Assembly: GCA_024681595.1 (NCBI GenBank)
Contig: JAILAN010000106.1
Span: 1-45,643 of the forward strand
DNA from: Lachnospiraceae bacterium
GTDB taxonomy: Bacteria; Bacillota; Clostridia; Lachnospirales; Lachnospiraceae
Direction: 5' to 3'
DNA length: 45,643 nucleotides
A program made the position numbers and the translations under genes. This document shows positions 9,163 to 17,427 of the stretch, piece by piece; position 1 is the stretch's first letter; each line of letters starts with the position of its first letter. Under the pieces are notes generated by a model that was not told the origin of the DNA, did not search any database, and saw only the letters and a list, made by a program, of their open reading frames with translations.

Positions 9163-9832
9163 AATAATATCCGACGCCCCACTTGGTATGAACATACCTG
9201 GGTTTTGACGGCGTGCTTTCGATCTTTTCCCTTAGTCTTCTGATATGGACGTCCACGGTTCTGGCATCACCGGGATAGTCATTGCCCCAGATCATCTCCA
9301 GCAGCTTTTCCCGGCTGAACACCTTGTTGGGGTTGTTAACAAGCTGCTCGAGGACCTCGAATTCCTTGGCGGTCAGATTGATCTCACGTCCTTCGATAAA
9401 TACTCTTCTGCTGTCGGTGTAAAGCTTAAGATCCCCGCTTTCGATGATAGCGGATGCATCATCTCTGGTTCCCGTCCTTCGAAGGATAGCCTTGATCCTG
9501 GCCTTGACCTCCATGATATTAAAGGGCTTGACGATATAATCGTCAGCGCCGTTCTCCAGTCCCGCTATCTTGTCCATATCATCGGATCTGGCGGTCAGCA
9601 TTATTATCGGAACCTTGGAGAATTCCCTGATATTACGGCACACCTCGAATCCATCCATCTTAGGGAGCATGACATCGAGCAGGATCATATCATAATCGTT
9701 CTTATGGACCATCTCCAGAGCCTGCGCTCCGTCATATGCTGTATCCACCTCTATGTCATCCTGCTCTAAGGAAAACTTTATTCCCTTAACTATGATCTTT
9801 TCATCGTCTACTACGAGTATTTTCTGTTTCAT
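9155..9832 (-). CDS. OmpR/PhoB-family response regulator
   Basis: A 225-residue DNA-binding regulator. The receiver domain (1-120) has the acidic pocket D9-D10, the phospho-acceptor D53 in LLDVMLP, T/A switch residues in MLTARSD, and K in DDYIVKPF. The C-terminal winged-helix DNA-binding domain (about 128-225) has INLTAKEFEVLEQLV and RTVDVHIRRLREKIE. Its ATG follows the comEA stop codon with no gap, and its end overlaps the kinase gene, so the three are co-translated. The target genes cannot be read from the sequence. Confidence 0.95.
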   Translation of the reverse strand: MKQKILVVDDEKIIVKGIKFSLEQDDIEVDTAYDGAQALEMVHKNDYDMILLDVMLPKMDGFEVCRNIREFSKVPIIMLTARSDDMDKIAGLENGADDYIVKPFNIMEVKARIKAILRRTGTRDDASAIIESGDLKLYTDSRRVFIEGREINLTAKEFEVLEQLVNNPNKVFSREKLLEMIWGNDYPGDARTVDVHIRRLREKIESTPSKPRYVHTKWGVGYYYA

Positions 9833-10561
9833 CTATTCAACCGTGATCTTGTCTTTGATCTTACCGAAGAGTCCGTCCTTGATGCCGGAAATGTTCATGA
9901 TCTCCTCTATCGAGTCAAAGCAGCCGTTTTCCGTTCGGTAGGCGATTATCGCCTCAGCCCTTGATGCTCCGACTCCGTTTAATGTCATCAGCTCTTCTTT
10001 GGATGCGGTGTTTATGTTTATCCTGTCACTGCCTGATACAGCCGTGGCAGGTACATCCGATACATTTTGCGGTGTCTTTATGTACTGTCTGTCCGGATCA
10101 GTTCCTGTCTCTGATGCTGCAGGCACATAAATCTGCATTCCGTCCGTCAGCCGGTCGGCGAGATTAATGACATCACTGTCAGCTTCATCCGTAAAGCCTC
10201 CGGCCATGTCCACGGCTTCCATTATCCTGCTTCCGGGATCAAGGCTGTACACTCCGGGCTCCTTGACGCAACCGCATACATGGACTACCAGTTCCTGAAT
10301 GATATCGGTGTCGTTCACCCCGGTATCCGTTCCGGGATCCTTTGTATCGGTCGATCGCAGGTCAGCAGTATCCGGTTCATATCCGTCCGTCCCTTCAACT
10401 GCTGCCGGTGTATTGGGTGTGCTGTCCTCATCTGTCATCGGTTCTGAAGATGCCCCGGTTATCAGTTCACCTTCATTATAGTGTGACAGTCTGATGTATC
10501 CCAGGATAATGCTTGATAATACACACACCACACCAAGTATGATCTTATATTTTTTGTTCAT
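9833..10561 (-). CDS. comEA: ComEA-like competence protein (SLBB plus helix-hairpin-helix)
   Basis: Membrane-anchored receptor that binds double-stranded DNA outside the membrane for uptake through ComEC. The 242 residues contain an N-terminal anchor (about 5-24), a long T/D/P-rich spacer (30-88), an SLBB domain (91-148, with VVHVCGCVKEPGVY) and a helix-hairpin-helix pair (180-242) starting ININTASKEELMTLNGVG. This is the classical ComEA order. It lies in a run between an orphan solute-binding protein and a two-component system, with the regulator ATG directly on its stop. Its ribosome site is inside a perfect hairpin (see 10567-10587), suggesting translational control. Confidence 0.92.
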   Translation of the reverse strand: MNKKYKIILGVVCVLSSIILGYIRLSHYNEGELITGASSEPMTDEDSTPNTPAAVEGTDGYEPDTADLRSTDTKDPGTDTGVNDTDIIQELVVHVCGCVKEPGVYSLDPGSRIMEAVDMAGGFTDEADSDVINLADRLTDGMQIYVPAASETGTDPDRQYIKTPQNVSDVPATAVSGSDRININTASKEELMTLNGVGASRAEAIIAYRTENGCFDSIEEIMNISGIKDGLFGKIKDKITVE

Positions 10562-10566
10562 TATTA

Positions 10567-10587
10567 CCTTCTTTCCGTAAAAGAAGG
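10567..10587 (-). promoter_or_regulatory. hairpin that hides the comEA ribosome site
   Basis: On the minus strand CCTTCTTT (10587-10580), a 5-nt loop and AAAGAAGG (10574-10567) form a perfect 8-bp stem. The AGAAGG in its 3' arm is the only ribosome site for comEA, ending 5 nt before the ATG. It is not followed by a T-tract, so it is not an intrinsic terminator. Confidence 0.5.
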
Positions 10588-10605
10588 CTTAATAAACCTG
10601 ACTGA

Positions 10606-12288
10606 CTAATTACCTTCGGACAGAGCCTGCTGGGTGAGTTCTTCCTCGTTCAGGTACTCAACCTCTTCCTCTTCTTCCTTAGGCTCGATTATATAAGGAA
10701 GTTCAGTTTCCTGTCCTGTTATCTGGTAGATCATCTTTTCTGCCAGATCGCGAAGTGCGGCGTTGGGCTCCTGCCCGTCCCACACATTGGCAAATACTGC
10801 TTCTAACTGGATCCAGAAATTGCTGGTCTCCATCATCTTGGGCATCGGCCTTGAATATGAGTATTCATCGGCGAACACCTTAAGTGCCGGATCATCGTAG
10901 GTTATGTTCTTGTATACGGGTATCTTGCCGGCACGTTCAAACAGTATATCCGTATACTCCGTAGTCATGAAATATGCAAAATCATTAGCTACATCTGTAT
11001 GTGTAGAATACGGATTGACAACTACGCAGTCCGTCATGGACAGCGATCTGGTCTCAACATGCTCATTCATGTCGGGTATCAGCAGGAATCTGTAATCATA
11101 AGCAAATGTTCCGTCGTTTTTGGCTTCTTTTAATCTGGTTATGGCATCGGTAGTCGCTATGGTAAACACTATCTTGCCCTGGATGAAGTCATCCATTACG
11201 GTCAGATAATCAGACTTTGCCGTGTCGATGGCAAAGAACTGATTGAGCGACTGATATGCGTTAAGCGATGATATAGCATCGGCATTGTATATATCCGTTA
11301 TCGATGTATCCCATCCGGCATCTCCGCCAAGGTCGATTGCATCACCTATAAAGAAATAATTGTAGAATACATCCGTTACATCCCATGTGAAAATGCTCTC
11401 AACCTGCTCGGGAGGATTGTAGCTGTTAGCAAGATCCTTTATCTGGTCTATATATACAGGCAGTATCTCACTGACCTTTTGCTCTATCACATCCGGTTCA
11501 TATGGATAGGGTGTAGGTGTCGGAGTCGCCGTAGGTGTCGCTGTAGGAGTAGCGGTCGGTGTTGGTGTCTCCTTTGGAGCAACCGTAGGCGTCATAGTCG
11601 GCGTCGGTGTCGTTACGGGTGTTGCCGTAGGAGTAGCCGTCGGTGTCGGTGTAGAAGTCGGAGTCGCCGTAGGTGTCGTCGCAGGTGTCGGGGTGCTGTT
11701 CTTTTCCCTTTCAGCCTCCTCTTGGGCAGCTTTGGCGGCCTCTTCCTGAACGAGAACATCTACTGCCATTCCGTCGAGATATGTTTTGTTATACAAAAGG
11801 GTACTGGTCTCGAAATACAGAGGGTATCCAAGATACATATCCTTGTACTTCACGGCATTATATGCCTGTGAAATATAGGCATTATCAAAATCGGCTCCCT
11901 CCGGTATCTTAATGGGATCAGCAAGGCCCGCCAGATATGCTTTGGTCAGCGTATCATGCGTCACGATATACATATCGGGAACATTGTTTTCGATGGTGGA
12001 CTTATTAAGTGCATCAAAAAAGTCCACTCCGGAAGATAAAACGGGAACGATCCTCACGCCGTTTTTCTCACTGTAAGCCAGACAAGCGCTGCTTAAATAA
12101 TTGCTCAGGGAATCATCCGTATACCACAAATAGACTGTTTCCTTATCGTAAACAACCTCATCCGCATTGACACTAATATCTTTATCAGGTTTCTCACGTA
12201 CCGGGATCCTGAGTGCTCCAACGAGCAGCACGCCCCCTATGAGGGCTGCCACTGCCAGCAGTGATAACAGTTTCTTTCTTTTACCCAT
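10606..12288 (-). CDS. orphan ABC-type solute-binding protein split by a Thr-Pro linker
   Basis: Family 1-like extracellular solute-binding protein of 560 residues, anchored by an N-terminal membrane segment (about 7-26; no lipobox cysteine). The N-lobe shows VYLWYTDDSLSNYL (52-65), SGVDFFDALNKS and PDMYIVTHD, and the hinge YPLYFETSTLLYNKTYLDG (155-173). A charged helix and a 65-residue Thr/Pro repeat (197-262) then interrupt it before the C-lobe (about 268-535). The ATG at 12288 is 2 nt after argD; the longer frame would begin with TTG inside argD. No permease or ATPase gene is nearby, so it may sense or capture rather than transport. The ligand is unknown. Confidence 0.8.
   Translation of the reverse strand: MGKRKKLLSLLAVAALIGGVLLVGALRIPVREKPDKDISVNADEVVYDKETVYLWYTDDSLSNYLSSACLAYSEKNGVRIVPVLSSGVDFFDALNKSTIENNVPDMYIVTHDTLTKAYLAGLADPIKIPEGADFDNAYISQAYNAVKYKDMYLGYPLYFETSTLLYNKTYLDGMAVDVLVQEEAAKAAQEEAEREKNSTPTPATTPTATPTSTPTPTATPTATPVTTPTPTMTPTVAPKETPTPTATPTATPTATPTPTPYPYEPDVIEQKVSEILPVYIDQIKDLANSYNPPEQVESIFTWDVTDVFYNYFFIGDAIDLGGDAGWDTSITDIYNADAISSLNAYQSLNQFFAIDTAKSDYLTVMDDFIQGKIVFTIATTDAITRLKEAKNDGTFAYDYRFLLIPDMNEHVETRSLSMTDCVVVNPYSTHTDVANDFAYFMTTEYTDILFERAGKIPVYKNITYDDPALKVFADEYSYSRPMPKMMETSNFWIQLEAVFANVWDGQEPNAALRDLAEKMIYQITGQETELPYIIEPKEEEEEVEYLNEEELTQQALSEGN
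11503..11700 (-). repeat. low-complexity Thr-Pro coding repeat
   Basis: About 200 bp of degenerate tandem repeat, read on the plus strand as variations of GTCGGTGTCGCCGTAGGA, encoding alternating TPTATPTP units of the solute-binding protein. The repeat keeps frame. The nucleotide units are similar enough to recombine, so the length may vary between strains. Confidence 0.8.
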
Positions 12289-12290
12289 AT

Positions 12291-13484
12291 CTATTGTTTG
12301 TCCAGACAACCGGTCAGTATACCGATCATCTCATCAACGTCATCCTTTGTAATAATAAGGGGCGGAACAAACCTCAAAATGCTGCTGCCCGCATTTATAA
12401 GGATAAGTCCCGATTCAATGCAGTTTTTGATGATATCCGCTACAGGCACACTAAACTCCAGTCCCTGCATCAGACCGATTCCCCTGTGAGCCTTAATGAT
12501 ATCATATTTATCTGCCAGTTCGTCGAGCTTTTTATAAAGATAATCCCCGACGGTCTTAACATTCTCAATTATGTTGAGTCTTTCGTATTCCTTAAATACC
12601 GCGACCGTAGCAGATGCGCTCAGAGGATTACCGCCGTATGTCGTTCCGTGGTCTCCGGCTTTCAGCGAATTATCCGCTACTTTTTTATTGACGACAAATG
12701 CTCCCCCGGGAATACCGCAGGTCAGGCCCTTGGCCAGTGTCATAATATCGGGTTTGACTCCGTATCTTAGCCAGGCAAACATGGAACCTGTACGTCCCAT
12801 TCCGCACTGTATCTCATCGAGTATAAGGAGTATATCCTTCTCATCGCATATGGCTCTTATCTCCTTAAGGAATGCTTCCTCGGCAGGATAGATTCCACCC
12901 TCACCCTGAACGGTCTCCAATATGATCGCACAGGTCTTGTCACTTAACTGTGCCTTGACGGAATCGATGTCGTTCATGGTCGCAAACCTGATGTTTCCGA
13001 TCATGGGCTTAAATGCCTCACGATAAGCAGGATTACCCGTGACTGATAATGCACCCATCGTCCTTCCGTGGAATGAATGCTCCATAGCGATTATCTCATG
13101 ATCCGTCGTCTGATCCTTAAGATAGGCATATTTCCTTGCTGCTTTAACAGCTCCCTCAATAGCTTCCGCACCTGAATTCGTAAAGAACACACGGTCCAGA
13201 CCGGATGATCCAAGGATCGCTTTGGCAGCTTCTATTGCAGGAACATTGTAGTAGTAATTCGATGTATGTATTACCTTGTCGATCTGATTTTTAACGGCAT
13301 TTTTGTAGTTGTCGTTGCTGTAGCCGAGGGCAAACACCGCAATGCCTGCGCAGAAATCTAGGTAGCTCTTGCCTTCGATGTCATAAAGGTGAACTCCTTC
13401 ACCGTGGTCTAATACTATCTGATACCTGTTGTATGTATGTAGGAGGACCTGTTCGGCCTCATCTATATATTCATTCATTTTCAT
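12291..13484 (-). CDS. argD: acetylornithine aminotransferase
   Basis: PLP enzyme converting N-acetylglutamate semialdehyde and glutamate to N-acetylornithine. The 397 residues carry NSGAEAIEGAVKAARKYA (103-120), HSFHGRTMGALS (136-147), LILDEIQCGMGRTG (220-233; D223 holds the pyridine nitrogen) and the Schiff-base lysine K252 in TLAKGLTCGIPGG. The ATG at 13484 has a GGAG ribosome site. It is 17 nt after argB in the argCJBD operon and 2 nt before the solute-binding gene. It could also serve lysine synthesis (succinyl-DAP), as many ArgD proteins do. Confidence 0.95.
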   Translation of the reverse strand: MKMNEYIDEAEQVLLHTYNRYQIVLDHGEGVHLYDIEGKSYLDFCAGIAVFALGYSNDNYKNAVKNQIDKVIHTSNYYYNVPAIEAAKAILGSSGLDRVFFTNSGAEAIEGAVKAARKYAYLKDQTTDHEIIAMEHSFHGRTMGALSVTGNPAYREAFKPMIGNIRFATMNDIDSVKAQLSDKTCAIILETVQGEGGIYPAEEAFLKEIRAICDEKDILLILDEIQCGMGRTGSMFAWLRYGVKPDIMTLAKGLTCGIPGGAFVVNKKVADNSLKAGDHGTTYGGNPLSASATVAVFKEYERLNIIENVKTVGDYLYKKLDELADKYDIIKAHRGIGLMQGLEFSVPVADIIKNCIESGLILINAGSSILRFVPPLIITKDDVDEMIGILTGCLDKQ

Positions 13485-13501
13485 AATATGATCTCCGTGT
13501 T

Positions 13502-14386
13502 TTATTCTTCGTCTTCGTCCTTTAATATCATCGTTCCCACACCTTCTCTGGTGAATATCTCAAGCAACAGGCAGTGAGGTATACGTCCGTCCAGGATATG
13601 CACTCTGTTGACTCCGCTCGTAATGGCATCTGTGCAGTTGTTGAGCTTTGGAAGCATTCCGCCGCCGATTATGCCGCTTTTTATAAGTTCGTCAGCATCA
13701 TGTGCCGTGATGCGCTGGATAAAGGTGCTCTTATCTTCAAAATCCCTGTACAGTCCCTCAACATCCGTCAGGAACACGAGCTTGTCGGCGCCAACTGCCT
13801 TGGCTACCGCACATGCCGCATCGTCCGCGTTGATGTTATAGGTCATAAAATCATCACCGAATCCGATCGGTGCTACTATAGGCAGAAAGTCTTTTTCAAG
13901 CAGATCAAGGAGAATCTTGGGATTTACATTCTTTACTTCTCCCACATAACCTATATCCTGACCGTCTGAATATTTCTTGGCCGTATTAAGCAATGCTCCG
14001 TCCTTGCCGGATATGCCGACTGCATTTACGCCGAGTGCTGTCACCATATTGACCAGTCTCTTGTTTACCTTGTTAAGGACCATCTCGGCTATTTCCATTG
14101 TCTCTTCGTCAGTAACACGAAGTCCGTTAACGAATTCCGACTCCTTGCCGACCTTTTTGACCCAGCTGCTTATTTCCTTGCCGCCTCCGTGAACGATGAT
14201 CGGCTTGAATCCGACCAGCTTAAGCAGTACGACATCTTCAATAACGTTCTTTTGAAGTTCTTCATTGCTCATGGCGCTGCCGCCGTACTTAACAACTATG
14301 ATCTTGCGGTTGAATTTCTGGATATAGGGAAGTGCTTCTATGAGCACCTCGGCTTTTTTAAGTATTTCATCAATGTTCTTTTCCAT
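13502..14386 (-). CDS. argB: acetylglutamate kinase
   Basis: Phosphorylates N-acetylglutamate, the second step of the acetylated ornithine route. Motifs: VVKYGGSAM (33-41) for [14 protein letters not shown] (63-73) for substrate, and [11 protein letters not shown] near the C-terminus. The protein is 294 residues, with an extra N-terminal helix (about 1-25) before the kinase core. Such a helix is known from arginine-inhibited hexameric kinases, so feedback inhibition by arginine is a reasonable inference. It lies 5 nt after argJ. Confidence 0.95.
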   Translation of the reverse strand: MEKNIDEILKKAEVLIEALPYIQKFNRKIIVVKYGGSAMSNEELQKNVIEDVVLLKLVGFKPIIVHGGGKEISSWVKKVGKESEFVNGLRVTDEETMEIAEMVLNKVNKRLVNMVTALGVNAVGISGKDGALLNTAKKYSDGQDIGYVGEVKNVNPKILLDLLEKDFLPIVAPIGFGDDFMTYNINADDAACAVAKAVGADKLVFLTDVEGLYRDFEDKSTFIQRITAHDADELIKSGIIGGGMLPKLNNCTDAITSGVNRVHILDGRIPHCLLLEIFTREGVGTMILKDEDEE

Positions 14387-14391
14387 GATGT

Positions 14392-15615
14392 CTAGCTCCT
14401 GTAATCAGCGTTTATCTTAACATAGTCATATGTGAGGTCGCATCCCCATGCGATAGCGCTCGCATCACCCATTTTGACATTCACGAGGAATCTGACTTCC
14501 TTTTCAGAAAGCAGCTTTGAAGCCTCCTCCTCTGAATAATCGGTTCCTGCTCCGTCCTTGTAGATCAGCATACTGCCTGAAGTCCCTTGATAGTACAGCT
14601 CCATTTTCTCGGGATCGAACCGGCCGCCTGAGTATCCCAGAGCACATAATATCCTGCCCCAGTTTGCATCATGTCCAAAGACAGCAGCCTTTGTAAGGGA
14701 TGAGCAGATGACTGATTTGGCGAGGATTCTCGCATTTTCCTTGGTATCCGCATTTATGACCTTGCATTCTATGAGGGCATTGGCGCCTTCACCGTCTCCT
14801 GCAAGCCTCTTGGCCTGAGTCTCATTTACATAGTGGAGGGCCTCTTTAAACTCCTCGTATTCAGGGGTTCCCTCGATGATCTCTTCATTTTCGGCCATGC
14901 CGTTTGCCAGGACGAGGAGCGTATCGTTCGTGGATGTATCCCCGTCGACCGAGATCATGTTATAGGTATCGACTACATCCTCCTTAAGAATCTTCGTCAG
15001 CGTCTCTTTGGATATTTTCGCATCAGTTGTGACATAACCCAGCATGGTGCACATATTGGGATGGATCATTCCCGAGCCTTTTGACATGGCACCTATAGTG
15101 ACCGTCCTGCCCTTTATCTCCAGGGCCACCGCAAGTTCCTTATTGACGGTATCTGTGGTCATTATCGCTTTTGATGCATCCGTTCCGCTTTGTCTGTCAT
15201 TTGATCTTGCCGAAGCGAGTTTCTTAACTCCGGCCCTGATCCTGTCTATCGGAAGCTGGGCGCCTATAACGCCTGTCGATCCGACGAGTACGGCATTTGC
15301 GGGTATACCCAGTTCCGATGCTGCGGTTTCTGCAGTCTCTTTACAATACTCCATGCCTTCACGTCCGGTACCGGCATTTGCAATCCCGGTATTTACTATG
15401 ACCGCCTGCGCATAGGGGGAATTATTGACAATATCCATATCCCATTTGACCGGAGCTGCCTTTACTATATTCGAGGTAAAGGTTCCTGCTGCCACGCAGG
15501 GCTTTTGCGAATAGATTATCGCCATATCCTTTCTGTTTTCATATTTGATACCGGCTTCAATACCGGCTGCTTCAAAACCGATCGGGGCATTAATGCCACC
15601 ATCTATTACTTTCAT
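14392..15615 (-). CDS. argJ: bifunctional ornithine acetyltransferase / N-acetylglutamate synthase
   Basis: Transfers the acetyl group from acetylornithine back to glutamate; many ArgJ also make N-acetylglutamate from acetyl-CoA. The protein (407 residues) self-cleaves before a threonine that becomes the nucleophile: here [20 protein letters not shown] at 179-198 puts it at T190. The residue before it is cysteine (C189) where many homologues have alanine; this seems to be a natural variant. Other signatures are [11 protein letters not shown] (74-84) and [11 protein letters not shown] (112-122). A strong AGGAAGGG ribosome site precedes the ATG. It is separated from the GNAT gene by 66 nt, the largest gap in the arg run. 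Confidence 0.95.
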   Translation of the reverse strand: MKVIDGGINAPIGFEAAGIEAGIKYENRKDMAIIYSQKPCVAAGTFTSNIVKAAPVKWDMDIVNNSPYAQAVIVNTGIANAGTGREGMEYCKETAETAASELGIPANAVLVGSTGVIGAQLPIDRIRAGVKKLASARSNDRQSGTDASKAIMTTDTVNKELAVALEIKGRTVTIGAMSKGSGMIHPNMCTMLGYVTTDAKISKETLTKILKEDVVDTYNMISVDGDTSTNDTLLVLANGMAENEEIIEGTPEYEEFKEALHYVNETQAKRLAGDGEGANALIECKVINADTKENARILAKSVICSSLTKAAVFGHDANWGRILCALGYSGGRFDPEKMELYYQGTSGSMLIYKDGAGTDYSEEEASKLLSEKEVRFLVNVKMGDASAIAWGCDLTYDYVKINADYRS

Positions 15616-15681
15616 ATTTTTCCCTTCCTAATATTACCCGCCATTCTTTATAGCTGCTGCCCGAAGTTTCCTTGAACCGGC

Positions 15682-16134
15682 CTAGCGGTTGAACCTGACT
15701 ATGTTTTCTTCATTCAGTGTAAAGTCGTAATAGTTAAGATCCATTCTCCTGGTCCATCCTATCTCGTTCCAGAATGCGTTACCTATATCATTGGTTGAAA
15801 AAGCGATGAGCGATACCTTGCTGATCTTTTCCTTCTTCAGTTCATTCATGCAGAAAACGACCATCGCTTTGCCTATGCCGTGTCTTCGGAATTCCTCCTT
15901 AACACACACATGATAGAGGCATCCGCGTCTGCCGTCGTGTCCGCAGAGGATCGCACCCACTATCCTGCCGTCATCAACTGCCACCACCGACGTTGTGGGA
16001 TTTCTCTTAAGGAATCTCTCAACTCCTTCGTATGAATCATCTATGCTCCTTATGGCAAATCCCTTTATCGTCATCCACAGATCTTTCACGCCTTCATAAT
16101 CTTCAATTGTCATCGTGCGAACCGTGTATTCCAT
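15682..16134 (-). CDS. GNAT-family N-acetyltransferase inside the arg operon
   Basis: A 150-residue acetyltransferase of the GNAT fold. The acetyl-CoA loop is seen as VKEEFRRHGIGKAMV (about 78-92), with the preceding strand GCLYHVCV and the C-terminal AFWNEIGWTRRMDL. The DGRRG motif (residues 68-72) before the core resembles the YpeA subgroup. The gene starts 4 nt after argC and precedes argJ, so it is co-translated with arginine enzymes. Inference: it may acetylate glutamate (a short ArgA-like enzyme) to prime the cycle, or modify an unrelated small molecule or protein. Substrate is unproven. Confidence 0.85.
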   Translation of the reverse strand: MEYTVRTMTIEDYEGVKDLWMTIKGFAIRSIDDSYEGVERFLKRNPTTSVVAVDDGRIVGAILCGHDGRRGCLYHVCVKEEFRRHGIGKAMVVFCMNELKKEKISKVSLIAFSTNDIGNAFWNEIGWTRRMDLNYYDFTLNEENIVRFNR

Positions 16135-16138
16135 GGTC

Positions 16139-17086
16139 TTAAATATTCAGTCCCTTATCCTCTTCACATCCGAGCACTATATTCATGCACTGAATTGCTG
16201 CGCCCGATGCTCCTTTACCCAGGTTGTCGAATCTGGTGGTAACGACTATCCTCTCATCATTGCCGGTAACAAAAAGCTCCAGTCCGTCATATCCCGACAG
16301 AACATTGGCGCTGATAAATCCGTTGTATTCATCCTCGGCGCCCTTATCCATTACCTTGATGAATCTCTCATTCTGATAATGCTTTTTAAACATATCTCTG
16401 ACATCATCCGGTCCCTTTACACCATTTAACATATCGGTATAAAAAGGAAGTGTTACGAACATTCCCGAATAATAATCATCCACAACAGGTGAAAAAAGCG
16501 GTGTCCTTTTTAATCCCGATATCTTCTGCATCTCCGGAATATGCTTGTGCTGCTGTGTCAGCGCATATTCCCTGGGTGCGTTAAAATCGACAGGTTTGTC
16601 ATCTCCTTCATATACGGCGATGGCCTTTTTGCCTGCTCCCGAATAGCCTGACAGGGCAAAGGCACTGACCGGATAGTCATCGCTTAGTATCCCGCTTTGA
16701 ACCATCGGGGCTGCTATGGCGATGAATCCCGTTGCGTAGCATCCGGGTACCGCTATCCTGTGTGAGGCAGCGATCCTGTCTCTTTGCGAGGCATTAAGTT
16801 CGGGAAAACCGTATGTCCAGCTGTCATTGGTTCTGTGTGCCGTTGAAGTATCAATGATCCTGACGTTGGGATTATCGACCAGCGAGACTGATTCCCTCGA
16901 TGCCGCATCCGGCAGGCACAGGAATGTGATATCCGAGGAATTGATAAGCCTCCCTCTCTCCACTGGATCCTTCCTTAATTCAGGATCGATGTGGATCAGT
17001 TCGATGTCATCTCTTTTTTCAAATCTTTCATATATACGAAGGCCTGTCGTGCCTTCACTTCCGTCGATAAATACTTTCGTTTTCAT
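16139..17086 (-). CDS. argC: N-acetyl-gamma-glutamyl-phosphate reductase, short (type 2) form
   Basis: NADPH enzyme that reduces acetylglutamyl phosphate to the semialdehyde. The catalytic cysteine is C116 in VPGCYATG. The nucleotide-binding start IDGSEGTTGLRIYERF (8-23) replaces the longer GASGYTG form, and the 315-residue length matches type 2 ArgC. SGYSGAGKKA is also present. It is the first gene of the minus-strand arg run, behind two candidate promoters and a set of ArgR-like boxes. Confidence 0.93.
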   Translation of the reverse strand: MKTKVFIDGSEGTTGLRIYERFEKRDDIELIHIDPELRKDPVERGRLINSSDITFLCLPDAASRESVSLVDNPNVRIIDTSTAHRTNDSWTYGFPELNASQRDRIAASHRIAVPGCYATGFIAIAAPMVQSGILSDDYPVSAFALSGYSGAGKKAIAVYEGDDKPVDFNAPREYALTQQHKHIPEMQKISGLKRTPLFSPVVDDYYSGMFVTLPFYTDMLNGVKGPDDVRDMFKKHYQNERFIKVMDKGAEDEYNGFISANVLSGYDGLELFVTGNDERIVVTTRFDNLGKGASGAAIQCMNIVLGCEEDKGLNI

Positions 17087-17139
17087 TTTTCTTCCTCACC
17101 GCCGTAAACGATCGTCGCTCTCAGCGCATTATCCGTAAT

Positions 17140-17168
17140 ATTTTACTCTTTTTGCCGTTAAAACTCAA
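17140..17168 (-). promoter_or_regulatory. proximal candidate argC promoter
   Basis: On the minus strand TTGAGT (17168-17163), a 17-nt spacer and TAAAAT (17145-17140) give a leader of about 47 nt before argC. The ArgR-like boxes would lie just upstream of it. Confidence 0.4.
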
Positions 17169-17204
17169 TATAAGGCACAAGCAATACCGGACAGAGTCGG
17201 GTGT

Positions 17205-17295
17205 TTTGCATTAATATACACTATCTTTGCATATTTATCAACTATTATTTGAATTTTATGCATATTTTTTTGAAAAAACTCAATTTTTATGCAAA
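17205..17295. promoter_or_regulatory. cluster of ArgR/AhrC-type operator boxes
   Basis: Four A/T-rich imperfect palindromes fit the TNTGNAT-W4-ATNCANA pattern to different degrees: TTTGCATTAATATACACT (17205-17222, all but the last fixed base), TTTGCATATTTATCAACT (17226-17243, weaker), TTTGAATTTTATGCATA (17248-17264, centre one base short) and ACTCAATTTTTATGCAAA (17278-17295, two mismatches). The first three are about 21 bp apart, the two-turn spacing used by hexameric ArgR. They lie between argC and argG, so arginine repression of both directions is likely. No argR gene is in the window. Confidence 0.6.
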
Positions 17296-17306
17296 AAGGG
17301 TATTGC

Positions 17307-17337
17307 ATTATACATTCTGTTGAGTTATCATTGTCAA
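17307..17337 (-). promoter_or_regulatory. distal candidate argC promoter with consensus boxes
   Basis: On the minus strand perfect TTGACA (17337-17332) and perfect TATAAT (17312-17307) are present with a 19-nt spacer, longer than ideal. A transcript from here would run through all four operator boxes and have a leader of about 210 nt. No arginine-rich leader peptide was found in that leader. Confidence 0.5.
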
Positions 17338-17360
17338 TGCACCGGTCCGAAACCTGTATT
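17331..17360 (+). promoter_or_regulatory. candidate argG promoter sharing its -35 with argC
   Basis: TTGTCA (17331-17336) and TGTATT (17355-17360), 18 nt apart, point toward argG. The -35 overlaps the opposite-facing -35 of the distal argC promoter within the palindrome CATTGTCAATG. An alternative pair is TTGCAT (17303-17308) with TATCAT (17326-17331) at 17 nt. Confidence 0.35.
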
Positions 17361-17378
17361 CATTATGAATCGGGCCGG
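17342..17378 (+). other. stable hairpin in the argG leader
   Basis: CCGGTCCG (17342-17349) pairs with CGGGCCGG (17371-17378) with one G-U pair, enclosing a second perfect hairpin ATTCAT-T-ATGAAT (17358-17370). No T-tract follows, so it is not a terminator. It may stabilise or regulate the argG message. Confidence 0.4.
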
Positions 17379-17427
17379 CAGATAAATATTCGATATTCAT
17401 TATAGTAATAAAAGGAGAAATAAGATC

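Noticed and set aside
9163-9195. Longer histidine kinase start at 9195
   Set aside because: It would overlap the response regulator by 41 nt without a better ribosome site; the ATG at 9162 overlaps by 8 nt and begins near the first membrane helix.
11479-11871. Arg/Cys-rich 130-residue frame opposite the Thr-Pro repeat
   Set aside because: It is the reverse reading of a low-complexity repeat, and lies wholly inside the solute-binding gene.
17087-17300. Leader peptide or attenuator for argC
   Set aside because: Short frames exist (for instance 32 codons beginning MHKIQIIV) but have no ribosome site, no arginine run and no terminator hairpin.
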